A stretch of DNA of 64,000 nucleotides from Bacillus mobilis (lineage in GTDB: Bacteria > Bacillota > Bacilli > Bacillales > Bacillaceae_G): NCBI RefSeq assembly GCF_001884045.1, contig NZ_MACF01000119.1, positions 248,001 to 312,000 of the forward strand, given 5' to 3'. Under the pieces are notes generated by a model that was given only the letters and a program-made list of their open reading frames with translations, made no database searches and was not told the origin of the DNA. A program made the translations under genes and the position numbers. This document shows, one piece after another, positions 24,797 through 33,679 of this stretch (position 1 is its first letter; each line of letters starts with the position of its first letter).

Positions 24797-26535
24797 ATAT
24801 CACATGTAAACCATATTTCATAAAAATCAATCCACCCTTGTGAATTAATCATTATATTTTGTACTTTTTCGTGAGAAGTTACTTGTTGTTTGTTCCGGTA
24901 TAAAGGAATAATATGAATTTGACGTAACAATGTACTCTCAATATCGCGTAACAATGTAACTCTTTTTTCTACTTGTTCTTGTTTAAAATACGGTGACAAC
25001 GTTTTATGAAAGTCCATGTTGCTTTGCCCATGAATAAAGCTATTTTTTGTAAGAAACATATATAGCAGACTATCTTCAATTCGTTCGCTAATAGTTGCAC
25101 TATCATGCATCATATCAGCCTTTTGTATCGTACTGATCTCCAATAGCTCTTCTATTTCAAGAAAATTAGTTTCTACACGAATCCCGTACTTCGCACACTC
25201 TTTTTGTATCCATATTGCATCTTCTACGTGATCTCGTCCTGTAAACGTGTAGAGTTGCAACACTTCATATTGATACATACTCCTTTTCATTAAACTAGCA
25301 ATATCTTCCTCAATCTCTACTATGCTTTCATTTGCTAATATTAGTTTCTTCGCTATTTCTCCACGTTCACCGCCGATCTCTTGAACAATTTTATCGCCAT
25401 GAATAATTTTATATAGCGCCTTTCGAAACAACTCATCTTGCATTGGCCCTTCTTTTACAAGATTACACGTTACATATGTCACGTTCGATTCAAGCCGAGA
25501 CAACTCTTTATTAGGCTTTTCTTTATCTTTATACTGCGCCTTTACTAATACATCATACGTATTTACATTTTGCTCTACATTCATTAGTTCAATTCGGTCA
25601 AGAAAAGGTCTTTCACGATAATATAAATCATTCACTTCTAATACAAATAACTGTGCATTTTTCTCACGTAATATAAAAGGACCTGTACCAATGAAGATTC
25701 CCGTTTCATCTTCATGTACGATAGAACATTGTTCTGCACTTAGCATGTGTAAAAATATCCTATTTTCCGTATGTAATTGAATTTCAACAACATATTCATC
25801 CACTGCACGAACATTTTTAACATGTTGTAACATCCATGCGTGTGGGTTGTTTTCAGCTTCCATAAATCGATTCAACGAATGTATAACATGATGTGCAGTA
25901 AGTCGTTTTCCATTATGAAGATATACGCTTTTTCTTAAATAAAATGTCCAAACCTTGTCAGCATTATTATATTCCCAGTGAAAAGCAAGCCTTGGTTCTA
26001 TACAATTTGTTTCCTCATTTACATATACGAGTGTATCAAAAATATGTTTAACCATATGACATTCTGAGCGCATTGTAGCGTAAACCGGATCTAAAGCGAT
26101 GTCCAGGTTCATCTGTACTTGCAAACGAAGTACGTCTTTTCTTCCTTCAGGTGTCCGTTCTATTTGATGACCAAATATTGAATCTATCCAAACTTTATAC
26201 TCTTCCTTTACTGATGGAAATTGTGAGCTGTAGCGTTCTACAAATGAGATTCCACTTTTCACATCTCCTTTTTTCGTTAGTTCTTTTCCTTTTTCTAAAA
26301 TTAGTGGAATTGGTTGCTTTTGAAAGATTAATTTAGAACGATTTCCTCTCCCGCGTCCTGGAAACCAAGTAATCCAACGTAGTTCTTCTAATTTTTTTAT
26401 TATTAATTTACTATTACGCTCCGTACAAAATAATGTTTCGGATATATTTTGCACTGTTATTTCTAATTGTTCTCCTTCTTTTTCCCTTTTGCCATAGGCA
26501 ATCCATAGTTCAATGTATTGATCTAAAATAAACAT
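24793..26535 (-). CDS. SgrR-family transcriptional regulator (HTH plus SBP_bac_5-like domain)
   Basis: A 580-residue protein. Residues 1-110 form a winged helix (LEITVQNISETLFCTERNSK, LRWITWFPGRGRGNRSKLIF). Residues about 155-580 are a family-5 solute-binding-protein fold (FDTLVYVNEETNCIEPRLAF, WTFYLRKSVYLHNGKRLTAH), but with no signal peptide, so it acts in the cytoplasm as a ligand sensor. This is the SgrR architecture; E. coli SgrR activates sgrS/setA in glucose-phosphate stress. It is divergent from an MFS exporter, which it likely regulates. Confidence 0.87.
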   Translation of the reverse strand: MFILDQYIELWIAYGKREKEGEQLEITVQNISETLFCTERNSKLIIKKLEELRWITWFPGRGRGNRSKLIFQKQPIPLILEKGKELTKKGDVKSGISFVERYSSQFPSVKEEYKVWIDSIFGHQIERTPEGRKDVLRLQVQMNLDIALDPVYATMRSECHMVKHIFDTLVYVNEETNCIEPRLAFHWEYNNADKVWTFYLRKSVYLHNGKRLTAHHVIHSLNRFMEAENNPHAWMLQHVKNVRAVDEYVVEIQLHTENRIFLHMLSAEQCSIVHEDETGIFIGTGPFILREKNAQLFVLEVNDLYYRERPFLDRIELMNVEQNVNTYDVLVKAQYKDKEKPNKELSRLESNVTYVTCNLVKEGPMQDELFRKALYKIIHGDKIVQEIGGERGEIAKKLILANESIVEIEEDIASLMKRSMYQYEVLQLYTFTGRDHVEDAIWIQKECAKYGIRVETNFLEIEELLEISTIQKADMMHDSATISERIEDSLLYMFLTKNSFIHGQSNMDFHKTLSPYFKQEQVEKRVTLLRDIESTLLRQIHIIPLYRNKQQVTSHEKVQNIMINSQGWIDFYEIWFTCDI

Positions 26536-26636
26536 CATATTCCCCCTAAAAGGTGAAAAATACTCCTTATTCTTTCTACCCTTTTTCCAATTCTCCTTTC
26601 ATCTTATCATTTCAATATAGAAAGGAGGAAATAATA

Positions 26637-27863
26637 TTGAATCATCTCTTATTACGTTACAATAAACCAATCATCATTAGACTATGCGGTGAATTATTAA
26701 CTCGAACAACAGAATCCATGTTAGCCATCATTATGATTATTTACGTTAATAAAATGTTAAACGGTAATATAATAATAACCATGCTCATTTTCGGATTACA
26801 ACCGCTTTCAGATATTGTATTTACAATTATTGCTGGGGGAGTTACTGATAAATATGGACGAAAAAAAATTATGTTACTCGGCTTATTACTACAAGGCATT
26901 GCAATCGGCTGCTTCGTCTTTGCTCAATCCGTTTTTATATTTGCATTGTTATACGTCATAAATGGGGTTGGCCGTTCCTTATATATTCCCGCTCAACGGG
27001 CACAAATTGCTGATTTAACAAAACAAAAACAACAAGCAGAAATTTTTGCTCTTTTGCATACGATGGCTGCAATCGGTTCCGTGATTGGCCCTTTAATTGG
27101 TACTATTTTTTATCGGACTCACCCTGAATATGTATTTACGGTGCAAAGCATTGCACTTATAGTATATGCAGTCGTTATTTGGACGCAACTTCCAGAAACC
27201 GCTCCAGCAATGACAAAACCAACACAAAAACTTGAAGTATCATCTCCAAAACAATTTGTACACAAACATTACACCGTTTTAGCACTGATGATTACTACAC
27301 TTCCTATTAGCTTTTTTTATGCACAAACTGAGACAAATTATCTTATTTTCGTGAAACATACACTTCCGGATTTCGAACGCATAATCGTGTTTATTACAAC
27401 ATGCAAAGCTATTATGGAAATCACTCTACAAGTTTTTCTCGTGAAATGGTCTGAACGATTTTCAATGGCGAAAATTATTCTTATTTCTTACACCTGCTAT
27501 ACAATAGCTGCCATTGGCTACGGGCTTTCAGAAATAATCGCTTCATTATTTTTCACATTACTCTTTTTAGTTATTGGGGAAAGTATTGCTTTAAACCATT
27601 TATTTCGATTCGTTTCAGAAATCGCTCCTACAGATAAACGTGGATTGTATTTTTCAATTTATGGATTACATTGGGATATATCTCGAACGTGCGGTCCTGT
27701 TATTGGTGCGGTTTTACTAAGTAAACTAAACGGTAGTATGCTATTTTATATTTGTGCTTGTTTCTTAGTAGTCGGAGGCATTATTCAAGCAATGTTTATT
27801 CAAAATATAGAACGTAATAAAATGAAAAAAGACCTTTCGGAGCATACTACTCATATTTTATAG
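26637..27863 (+). CDS. MFS exporter divergent from the SgrR-like regulator
   Basis: A 408-residue, 12-TM MFS protein with motif A GGVTDKYGRKKIMLLG and a repeat-like second half (LKWSERFSMAKIILISY). The start is TTG at 26637 because AAAGGAGG lies 8 bases upstream; the ATG-less upstream extension (from 26553) lacks an SD. Its position next to an SgrR-family regulator mirrors sgrR-setA in enterobacteria, suggesting a sugar or metabolite efflux role. Drug export is an alternative. Confidence 0.85.
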   Translation: MNHLLLRYNKPIIIRLCGELLTRTTESMLAIIMIIYVNKMLNGNIIITMLIFGLQPLSDIVFTIIAGGVTDKYGRKKIMLLGLLLQGIAIGCFVFAQSVFIFALLYVINGVGRSLYIPAQRAQIADLTKQKQQAEIFALLHTMAAIGSVIGPLIGTIFYRTHPEYVFTVQSIALIVYAVVIWTQLPETAPAMTKPTQKLEVSSPKQFVHKHYTVLALMITTLPISFFYAQTETNYLIFVKHTLPDFERIIVFITTCKAIMEITLQVFLVKWSERFSMAKIILISYTCYTIAAIGYGLSEIIASLFFTLLFLVIGESIALNHLFRFVSEIAPTDKRGLYFSIYGLHWDISRTCGPVIGAVLLSKLNGSMLFYICACFLVVGGIIQAMFIQNIERNKMKKDLSEHTTHIL

Positions 27864-27883
27864 GATGCTTTCTTTATAAAAAG

Positions 27884-27927
27884 AAGGATGTCACAAAAGT
27901 CTTGAGACTATTGTGACATCCTTTTTT
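27884..27927. terminator. Bidirectional intrinsic terminator
   Basis: The 13-bp perfect stem AAGGATGTCACAA / TTGTGACATCCTT is followed by TTTTTT (plus) and a T-rich tail (minus), between convergent genes. Confidence 0.87.
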
Positions 27928-27928
27928 A

Positions 27929-28597
27929 TTATCCTGCCATTTTATTAATACTATCTTCTGGCGAAAATACCGAAATATGATTTACTTTACCAGTCGATTT
28001 TGGAATAATAAATTTTAACTCAAACTGATTGTTTACTTTATATACATATATTTTATCTTCCCCATTTACTTTAACTGAAGCTGGTTTTCCTAATGCTTTC
28101 TCTATTTCTTGTAATGTAATTGATTTTAGCTCAGCATGATAGGAGCGTACATCAAAAACTTGTGATCCTTTATTAAAACCGAAGGAAACATTTTTATTTG
28201 TAAAAGTTGCGTACATTCCGTTACCTGCTTGTTCCGTTTTATCTGCTTTCCCCCAAGCTTTTTCTATTTCTTCAATATCTCCTGTATGAGCTGCGAACGG
28301 AACGTTAGCTACTTTTCCTTCTTTCGCTAGTTCAAACAAATCTTTAACATAGTTAATTGATTTTTGATTTATTACTGTATCTTTCGTGCTTGAATCAGTC
28401 TTTGGTTTTGTTGATCCTTCATTATTTGATTTTGTATCAGGTTCTTTCTTTTCTTCAGCAGAGTTATTCTGATTGTCTTTACTATTTTCCGATGTCTGAT
28501 TTGTTTCCTTTTTTTCGTCTGTCCCTTTACATGCTGCTAATGCAAATATGCATGTAAAAGCGAGAAATAACATAACTATCTTTACATACAATTTCAT
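27929..28597 (-). CDS. YjgB-like DUF4309 lipoprotein
   Basis: A 222-residue lipoprotein: signal peptide with lipobox LAAC (C23), a low-complexity Lys/Glu/Asn/Ser linker (24-75) and a C-terminal DUF4309-type domain. That domain has DLFELAKEGKVANVPFAAHT, then WGKADKTEQAGNGMYATFT and FDVRSYHAELKSITLQEIEK. It is membrane anchored outside the cell. In B. subtilis YjgB is a general-stress-regulated secreted protein of unknown role. Confidence 0.82.
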   Translation of the reverse strand: MKLYVKIVMLFLAFTCIFALAACKGTDEKKETNQTSENSKDNQNNSAEEKKEPDTKSNNEGSTKPKTDSSTKDTVINQKSINYVKDLFELAKEGKVANVPFAAHTGDIEEIEKAWGKADKTEQAGNGMYATFTNKNVSFGFNKGSQVFDVRSYHAELKSITLQEIEKALGKPASVKVNGEDKIYVYKVNNQFELKFIIPKSTGKVNHISVFSPEDSINKMAG

Positions 28598-28625
28598 ACA
28601 TTTCAGCCCCTTATTATAATCTTAT

Positions 28626-29471
28626 TCATTTCGATAACCAATCCATTACACTACTTTTCAAATTGTGTTTGTTCCAAAAAGTAAATGCTTCACTCTCACC
28701 CAATGCTTGCACAACATATTCTACAAAAGCTGTTCCTAAAAAATAACCGAGTCGGTTATATCCGAAATAATTCCCTCCTGATAAACGGAACCATTCTTTC
28801 TCTTTTTCAAACGTCCATCCTTCAATATAATCTGCCAAAAAACGTTTCTTTATATGTTCTTCATTTTCTATACAATATTGTAACCAACGTTCACCCTCAT
28901 TGTCATATGAGTAATACACTGATTCATTGACGTCCTTTATAATTTGCTTTGATAAATATGTTGCGACACCTTCACGATACAAAGTAACTGCTGCGTCAGT
29001 CCACTCAGCTTTTGCCCAATCTATGCCATCATTTTGTAACATAACATTATGATATATATGGCCTATTTCGTGAGCGACAATAACACGAAGATGGTTCGAA
29101 TCTGGAGATAATTTTTCTGCCGCAAAAAATATGTCACCAATAATTTCCCTTTCTACAAATGCATTAGAGCCAAATCCTCCAACAAACAGATGAAACTTCA
29201 TATTTACATCAAAGTTATATTTATAATGATATGCATTCGTTATCTCTTGAATAATAGTCAGTAATGCTTCTGCAATGATACGAATATCTTCTATTTTTTC
29301 AGGATATTGTTTAATGGCATTCGAAAGACGTTCTCTCGTTTTAGGACAATGATATTTAAAGTATTCATCAAATATCTCTGGATGCGAAGTAAAGTATTGA
29401 TTAAGAACTTCTAATTCTACATCGTCACTTTCCCATAATTTTAAAAAATTCGGGATTGTATTATTTATCAT
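28626..29471 (-). CDS. Zinc metalloprotease-like protein (HEIGH)
   Basis: A 281-residue soluble protein with a gluzincin-like site: VIVAHEIGHIYHN (H134, E135, H138) and a downstream Glu in LYREGVATYLS (about E167), the usual third ligand. There is no signal peptide, so it is intracellular. The C-terminal segment NYFGYNRLGYFLGTAFVEYV is conserved-looking. It resembles DUF2268/DUF5700-type predicted Zn proteases. ATG at 29471 is preferred over 29480 because SD AAGGAG lies 9 bases upstream of it. Confidence 0.75.
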   Translation of the reverse strand: MINNTIPNFLKLWESDDVELEVLNQYFTSHPEIFDEYFKYHCPKTRERLSNAIKQYPEKIEDIRIIAEALLTIIQEITNAYHYKYNFDVNMKFHLFVGGFGSNAFVEREIIGDIFFAAEKLSPDSNHLRVIVAHEIGHIYHNVMLQNDGIDWAKAEWTDAAVTLYREGVATYLSKQIIKDVNESVYYSYDNEGERWLQYCIENEEHIKKRFLADYIEGWTFEKEKEWFRLSGGNYFGYNRLGYFLGTAFVEYVVQALGESEAFTFWNKHNLKSSVMDWLSK

Positions 29472-29535
29472 TTTTCCCATCTCCTTAATATATCCCTTCT
29501 CGCCATTTACACTAAAATCCTCCCTTTAAACATAG

Positions 29536-29577
29536 AAAAAGCAACAAAGAAGGATGAGCCTTCCTTGTTGCTTTTTT
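29536..29577 (-). terminator. Intrinsic terminator
   Basis: The stem AAAAAGCAACAAaGAAGG with its complement is followed by T-runs, 3 bases from the stop of the 29580 gene. Confidence 0.83.
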
Positions 29578-29579
29578 GT

Positions 29580-30086
29580 TTAATCGAACCATCTATCACC
29601 ATCAGAAATCCATTTACCATTATGTAAATCATAACATTCATCATAATCATGAAAACTAAAGTAAGAAGGTAATTCAACATTCATACCACCAGCTTTATTC
29701 CAGCATGTAGCAAACCATTCTACTATAACTTTCATTTCAATTTCAGATAACTTCTCATCATTTTTTTCGTAAAAATCCCAGAACTCATCAGATTCTTCAT
29801 CACTGAACGTATAATATGTAACGTCATCCATTACATTATAGCTACCAGAAAAAATCCCCTCATCAGTTCCTTCATAAAAAACTTCATTAGCATCTCCATC
29901 CATTGAAAACATAACGATTGACAGTTCAAATGACTGAACAAAAGCAGTAAAATCTAATAAATCTATTTCTTTATAATAAGTAAACTGTGTTGTCGCTTTT
30001 AACCTTGCAATCAAATCAGAGGATTTTGTCTCGAGTCCTTTTATTAAAGAGTTTTTATAGTTCTCAATTGTAAACAAATACTTCAC
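29580..30086 (-). CDS. Acidic 168-residue protein of unknown function
   Basis: I do not recognise the family. The protein is very acidic and aromatic in its second half (DEESDEFWDFYEKNDEKLSE, SFHDYDECYDLHNGKWI), with no signal or membrane segment. The general character recalls small immunity or SMI1/KNR4-like proteins, but no motif proves it. The start is uncertain (GTG at 30086 has an SD one base away; a TTG about 10 bases on is an alternative). A hairpin terminator follows. Confidence 0.6.
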   Translation of the reverse strand: MKYLFTIENYKNSLIKGLETKSSDLIARLKATTQFTYYKEIDLLDFTAFVQSFELSIVMFSMDGDANEVFYEGTDEGIFSGSYNVMDDVTYYTFSDEESDEFWDFYEKNDEKLSEIEMKVIVEWFATCWNKAGGMNVELPSYFSFHDYDECYDLHNGKWISDGDRWFD

Positions 30087-30151
30087 TTCCTATTCATAAC
30101 ATATAAATATACAAAATTATAGCAAGGTTTTTGTATATTTTGCTTAAAAAA

Positions 30152-30182
30152 TAAAAAAAGCTGCCCAAAAAGGGACAGCTTT
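30152..30182 (-). terminator. Intrinsic terminator
   Basis: The stem AAAGCTGxCC / GGGxCAGCTTT with a 5-base loop precedes TTTTTATTTT on the minus strand, after the 30195 gene. Confidence 0.75.
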
Positions 30183-30194
30183 ACATATGTATTT

Positions 30195-30590
30195 TTACAC
30201 TTCGATTGACTTACCATCTTCAACAATATGATATAGTAAGTGAGCTAAATGATGAATTGGGCCATACTCTTCCTCTTCCTCATCTGTTTCACCGTGGAAT
30301 TCAAGATCATTTAAGTATAGTGCTAAAAATTGATAGTATAGTTTTAAATCAAATCCGTAGCACGCAGTTGGCTCTTCATGATCCCCTTCGTATTGTAACA
30401 TTAAGTATTGATCATTACCTTCTGCATCTTCTGCGTCAAAGAATACGAAGAATCCAACGTTTGTATCTAAATCAAATAGATGACGAGTACCTTTTTCTGT
30501 TGCTTTATTGAAGTCCTCTTCACTTAATTTATGTACTGTTGTCGCTTTAGCATTATCTTCTTGATGGAAATTTACTGTAAATGTTTTCAA
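30195..30590 (-). CDS. Conserved acidic 131-residue protein of unknown function
   Basis: A soluble protein starting MKTFTVNFHQEDNAKATTVH with an acidic run ETDEEEEEYGPIHHLAHLL near the C-terminus. The start is TTG at 30590, since AGGAGGTG lies just upstream; the longer frame to 30671 has no SD. No family recognised. It lies after the terminator of the YmgE-like gene, so it probably has its own promoter within 30591-30630. Confidence 0.65.
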   Translation of the reverse strand: MKTFTVNFHQEDNAKATTVHKLSEEDFNKATEKGTRHLFDLDTNVGFFVFFDAEDAEGNDQYLMLQYEGDHEEPTACYGFDLKLYYQFLALYLNDLEFHGETDEEEEEYGPIHHLAHLLYHIVEDGKSIEV

Positions 30591-30629
30591 TGCTGACACC
30601 TCCTGATTGTATAATACTAGCATAACATA

Positions 30630-30663
30630 TAAAAAGGACTGCTTACAAATGTAAACAGTCCTT
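30630..30663 (-). terminator. Intrinsic terminator of the YmgE-like gene
   Basis: The stem AAGGACTG/CAGTCCTT with inner TTACA/TGTAA pairs is followed by TTTTTATATG on the minus strand, starting 4 bases after the stop. Confidence 0.78.
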
Positions 30664-30667
30664 ACAT

Positions 30668-30910
30668 TCATTTTCGCATTGCTCGTAATAAGAAGCTTAC
30701 GATGAAAATTAAAACGATCGCACCGATTAAAGCTGGAATAATTGCATATCCGCCAATGACTGGACCAAAACTACCAAGTAATTTCGAACCAATCCAAGAA
30801 CCGATAATACCAGCAATAATATTACCAATTACACCACCAGGTACATCCTTTCCAGTAATTAAGCTCGCAAGCCATCCTAATATACCACCGACGATTAAAG
30901 ACCAAATCAT
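30668..30910 (-). CDS. GlsB/YeaQ/YmgE family membrane protein
   Basis: An 80-residue, three-helix hydrophobic protein of the transglycosylase-associated (YeaQ/YmgE) family. It has the Gly-rich pattern VGGILGWLASLITGKDVPGG, then GNIIAGIIGSWIGSKLLG and a hydrophobic C-terminal helix ending LLRAMRK. These are stress-induced membrane proteins of unclear function. ATG at 30910 is preferred because AAAGGAGG lies 7 bases upstream. Confidence 0.9.
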   Translation of the reverse strand: MIWSLIVGGILGWLASLITGKDVPGGVIGNIIAGIIGSWIGSKLLGSFGPVIGGYAIIPALIGAIVLIFIVSFLLRAMRK

Positions 30911-31081
30911 ATGATAACCTCCTTTATATTTCACAGATCAAAATATAATTAGAAACAATTGCTTACCCTTAGTTATGTTACATTTTTCAGTAGTTATTCA
31001 TACAGATCAACTATTAATTTATTTTAAAATAATGAACGACCATTTTTTGACTTAGGATTGATGTTATTCGCATTACACATA

Positions 31082-32047
31082 TTAAGGACAGTCAGGCTTT
31101 AATATTGTCCGCATAAACTCTTCTTTAAATGCAGGATAGTTAAAACCAACTGCAATTTTTTGAACAGGCCTATTATCAAATGTTGTCGGCTCAGCTATTT
31201 TTCTAAAGTCCGCCACACTTTGTCCTCTTGTTACGTCATTTGTCGTACTAATCCAAACTGCAGATTTTTTATATTCAAAAATTTCGTCATTTATAAAAGA
31301 AATGAACGGAAGTAAATCGTGAATTGGACTTCCAGCAATACCTGGGTATTCTTTTTTATAAAAGTTCTCATAATAAAAATCAATCATTGGTTTAATAAGC
31401 TTAGCCTGCCCTGTTCCTTCTTTATTAATAATATCCACCATTTCAGGAGTAATGAGGGCTCCTTGCGTTACATTTAACGGATAAATAGTCGCATTCTTTG
31501 CGTACTTCATCACAATATTTGCGGCGATTGGATCTCCATAAAAATTAGCTTCTGATACAGGAGTAACGTTACCTGGAAATAAAAAAGCACCGCCCATAAT
31601 ATAATACGAACATACCTTATCCATTACATTTGGATATAATAAAAATAACGTCGCCAATGTTGTTAATCGTCCTGTCGCTACGATAATAATATCTTCTGGA
31701 CAAGGTTCAATTAATTTAATTAATTCACAAAAATTTTCCCGTTTACAAATCCTCATTTCAGGTGGAATAATAGGTCCTAAACCGTGATCCCCATGGATTT
31801 CAGGAAAGAACAAAGGCTCTTCAGCCGTCATCGGTCTTGCTGCACCTTCTATGATTTTTACTTCTGTAGCATAGTATCTTTCTAAAAAATACACATTTTC
31901 CGTTACAATTTCTCGCGATACATTCCCGTATTCAGCAACAATACCTATAATATCTAATTTACATGTTTTATTTGCATAAATTAATGCCACCGCATCGTCA
32001 ATACCAAAGTCTCCAAAAAAGATGATTTTCTTATTAACTATCCTCAC
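31082..32047 (-). CDS. Nucleoside hydrolase (inosine-uridine preferring family)
   Basis: A 321-residue nucleoside hydrolase. The N-terminal Ca-binding motif reads FFGDFGIDDAVALIYA (usual form DxDxGxDDxxA; here the first Asp is Gly). Later motifs are GIVAEYGNVS, EIHGDHGLGP and NVTPVSEANFYGDPIAANIV. It would cleave ribonucleosides to base and ribose for salvage. The missing first Asp of the calcium site is worth noting. The GTG start at 32047 lies very close to GAGGG, so the true start may be slightly different. Confidence 0.88.
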   Translation of the reverse strand: MRIVNKKIIFFGDFGIDDAVALIYANKTCKLDIIGIVAEYGNVSREIVTENVYFLERYYATEVKIIEGAARPMTAEEPLFFPEIHGDHGLGPIIPPEMRICKRENFCELIKLIEPCPEDIIIVATGRLTTLATLFLLYPNVMDKVCSYYIMGGAFLFPGNVTPVSEANFYGDPIAANIVMKYAKNATIYPLNVTQGALITPEMVDIINKEGTGQAKLIKPMIDFYYENFYKKEYPGIAGSPIHDLLPFISFINDEIFEYKKSAVWISTTNDVTRGQSVADFRKIAEPTTFDNRPVQKIAVGFNYPAFKEEFMRTILKPDCP

Positions 32048-32112
32048 CCCTCTTTAGCATAATCTACTATTATTATTATGTGAAAAAGACAAGGCTGTGA
32101 AACGGTGCAAAC

Positions 32113-32141
32113 TAAAAAAGCCGCCTATTTATTGGCGACTT
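32113..32141 (-). terminator. Intrinsic terminator overlapping the DUF3970 stop
   Basis: The stem GTCGCC/GGCGGC with an 8-base loop is followed by TTTTTTAG on the minus strand. It includes the last codons of the gene. Confidence 0.75.
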
Positions 32142-32313
32142 CAATCTTTTTATAAGATAAATATGCTAGTACATTTTTACTTGAATCATATTTTGGATTA
32201 TTTCCTTTTCTCGGTTCTCTCATATGTGTTTTTTCAAATCCAGGAATATCCGGCATTTTTTCCATAAATTCAAGCATTTCTTCTTCAGTTCCTTCAATAC
32301 GTAAGCGAATCAT
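32125..32313 (-). CDS. DUF3970 (YvzF-like) small protein
   Basis: A 62-residue soluble protein, MIRLRIEGTEEEMLEFMEKM then REPRKGNNPKYDSSKNVLAY. The N-terminal pattern (RLRIEGTEEEMLEF) fits the small Bacillus DUF3970/YvzF family. Function unknown. SD GAGGAAATG. Its terminator overlaps its stop codon. Confidence 0.7.
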   Translation of the reverse strand: MIRLRIEGTEEEMLEFMEKMPDIPGFEKTHMREPRKGNNPKYDSSKNVLAYLSYKKIEVANK

Positions 32314-32382
32314 TATTACATTTCCTCAATTCTCATATTCTCTGTACTAAGTATAACTTACTTTGAAAAGACTGCAAGAAAT

Positions 32383-33168
32383 TTATCTTTTTAATGTCGC
32401 GCTTTTTTTACATACAAACAGTGCCATTTCAGTATAAAACGATATAATTTTATTTTTTTCATATTCAATGTTAAAGAATTCTTGCATTTCAACTGATGTT
32501 TTCATCATACATTCTGTTAGCTTCACGCGTTTCTGCAAAGGTACATTCATCATATCGCACCACCAGTCAAATTCAAATTTCTTGTCAAAAGTAAGACATG
32601 ACTGCAATTGCAAACCGTTTTTTTCTAACAAGGTAATCCATTCTGTTTTTTTCAGCGCCCGTTCATGACTCGGATCCCTCTTTTTTTCTATAAAATTATA
32701 AAATGTATCAAATTCATTATTTTCCGGTGAAACATTATCTATTAAAATAAACAATCCGTTATCTTCTAACGTACGATTTACTTCATTTATAAACTGAGAT
32801 GGATTCATAAAATGATGTGCTGCAATTCGGCACGTAATCGTATCAAAAGAACTATCTGTAAATGGTAAACTTTCAGCGTTTCCAGCGACAAAAGATACAT
32901 TTTCATGTCCATTACTTATAATAAAATTTTTCGCACTCTCTAACATTTTTTCAGTTAAGTCTAAGGCAACTACTTCTTTAAAAAATGGAGCTAATACATT
33001 TGCAACATGTCCACCGCCAGTAGCGATATCAAGAAGACGATAATTATGACGAGACTCAACTTGTTGAACTACATATTGTAAATCCGGCCCTTTAGCATGA
33101 ATTTTACTTTTCACATACTTTTCCGCATTATTACCAAACTGTTGTTTTACAAGCTCTTCTTTACTCAT
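32383..33168 (-). CDS. Class I SAM-dependent methyltransferase (UbiE/YcgJ-like)
   Basis: A 261-residue methyltransferase: motif I LLDIATGGGHVANVLAPF, acidic motif II VVALDLTEKML, VSFVAGNAESLPFTDSSFDT, then DNGLFILIDNVSPE. These match UbiE-like small-molecule methyltransferases such as B. subtilis YcgJ. Substrate unknown. SD AAGAAGATG; monocistronic. Confidence 0.85.
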   Translation of the reverse strand: MSKEELVKQQFGNNAEKYVKSKIHAKGPDLQYVVQQVESRHNYRLLDIATGGGHVANVLAPFFKEVVALDLTEKMLESAKNFIISNGHENVSFVAGNAESLPFTDSSFDTITCRIAAHHFMNPSQFINEVNRTLEDNGLFILIDNVSPENNEFDTFYNFIEKKRDPSHERALKKTEWITLLEKNGLQLQSCLTFDKKFEFDWWCDMMNVPLQKRVKLTECMMKTSVEMQEFFNIEYEKNKIISFYTEMALFVCKKSATLKR

Positions 33169-33284
33169 TTTATCATCTTCTTTCTATTATTATTTGTGCA
33201 CGATTCAGATAACTAATAAGTTCTATTTCATATTTTCAATTCCTCTTTTAAACATATGTCATTTATTATTTTGAAAAAAATAAT

Positions 33285-33317
33285 AAAAAACTGTAAGAAT
33301 GTATCTCACAGTTTTTT
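33285..33317 (-). terminator. Intrinsic terminator of the 39-residue ORF
   Basis: The stem AAAAAACTGT / ACAGTTTTTT with inner AGA/TCT pairs lies about 32 bases after the small ORF's stop. T-runs are on both strands. Confidence 0.75.
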
Positions 33318-33348
33318 AAGTATGCTAAAATCTGTTTTTTAAATCTTT

Positions 33349-33468
33349 CTATATAGTTTCTTTTTCCCTTTTTTCATTTCCTGAAGTTAGACTACCAATA
33401 GCATCCGCCGTTACTTCCACCACAAATTCACAAATACCTGCTACTACTTCTCCAATTACTTCATCCAT
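33349..33468 (-). CDS. 39-residue micro-protein
   Basis: A short ORF with SD AAGGGGGTAAAAAG encodes MDEVIGEVVAGICEFVVEVT and ends GSLTSGNEKREKETI. It has an amphipathic, mildly hydrophobic first two-thirds and a charged tail. A hairpin terminator follows closely, so it looks like a complete minimal gene. I do not recognise a named family. Confidence 0.6.
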   Translation of the reverse strand: MDEVIGEVVAGICEFVVEVTADAIGSLTSGNEKREKETI

Positions 33469-33679
33469 CTTTTTACCCCCTTATTTTATGTAACTTATTT
33501 GTAGTATAGATGGGAGTAATTGTATTTAACTATCGGAAAACGTGACAACAACATTACAGTTTTGTAAGCTTTTTCAATTTGTTTAGCTTCTATCCTTTGA
33601 AACTTCAAGTATGATTCACAAGCATATAGGCCATCATAAGATTAGGTAAGTTCCAATCCTGCTAGAGGAGGCGTGTAAA

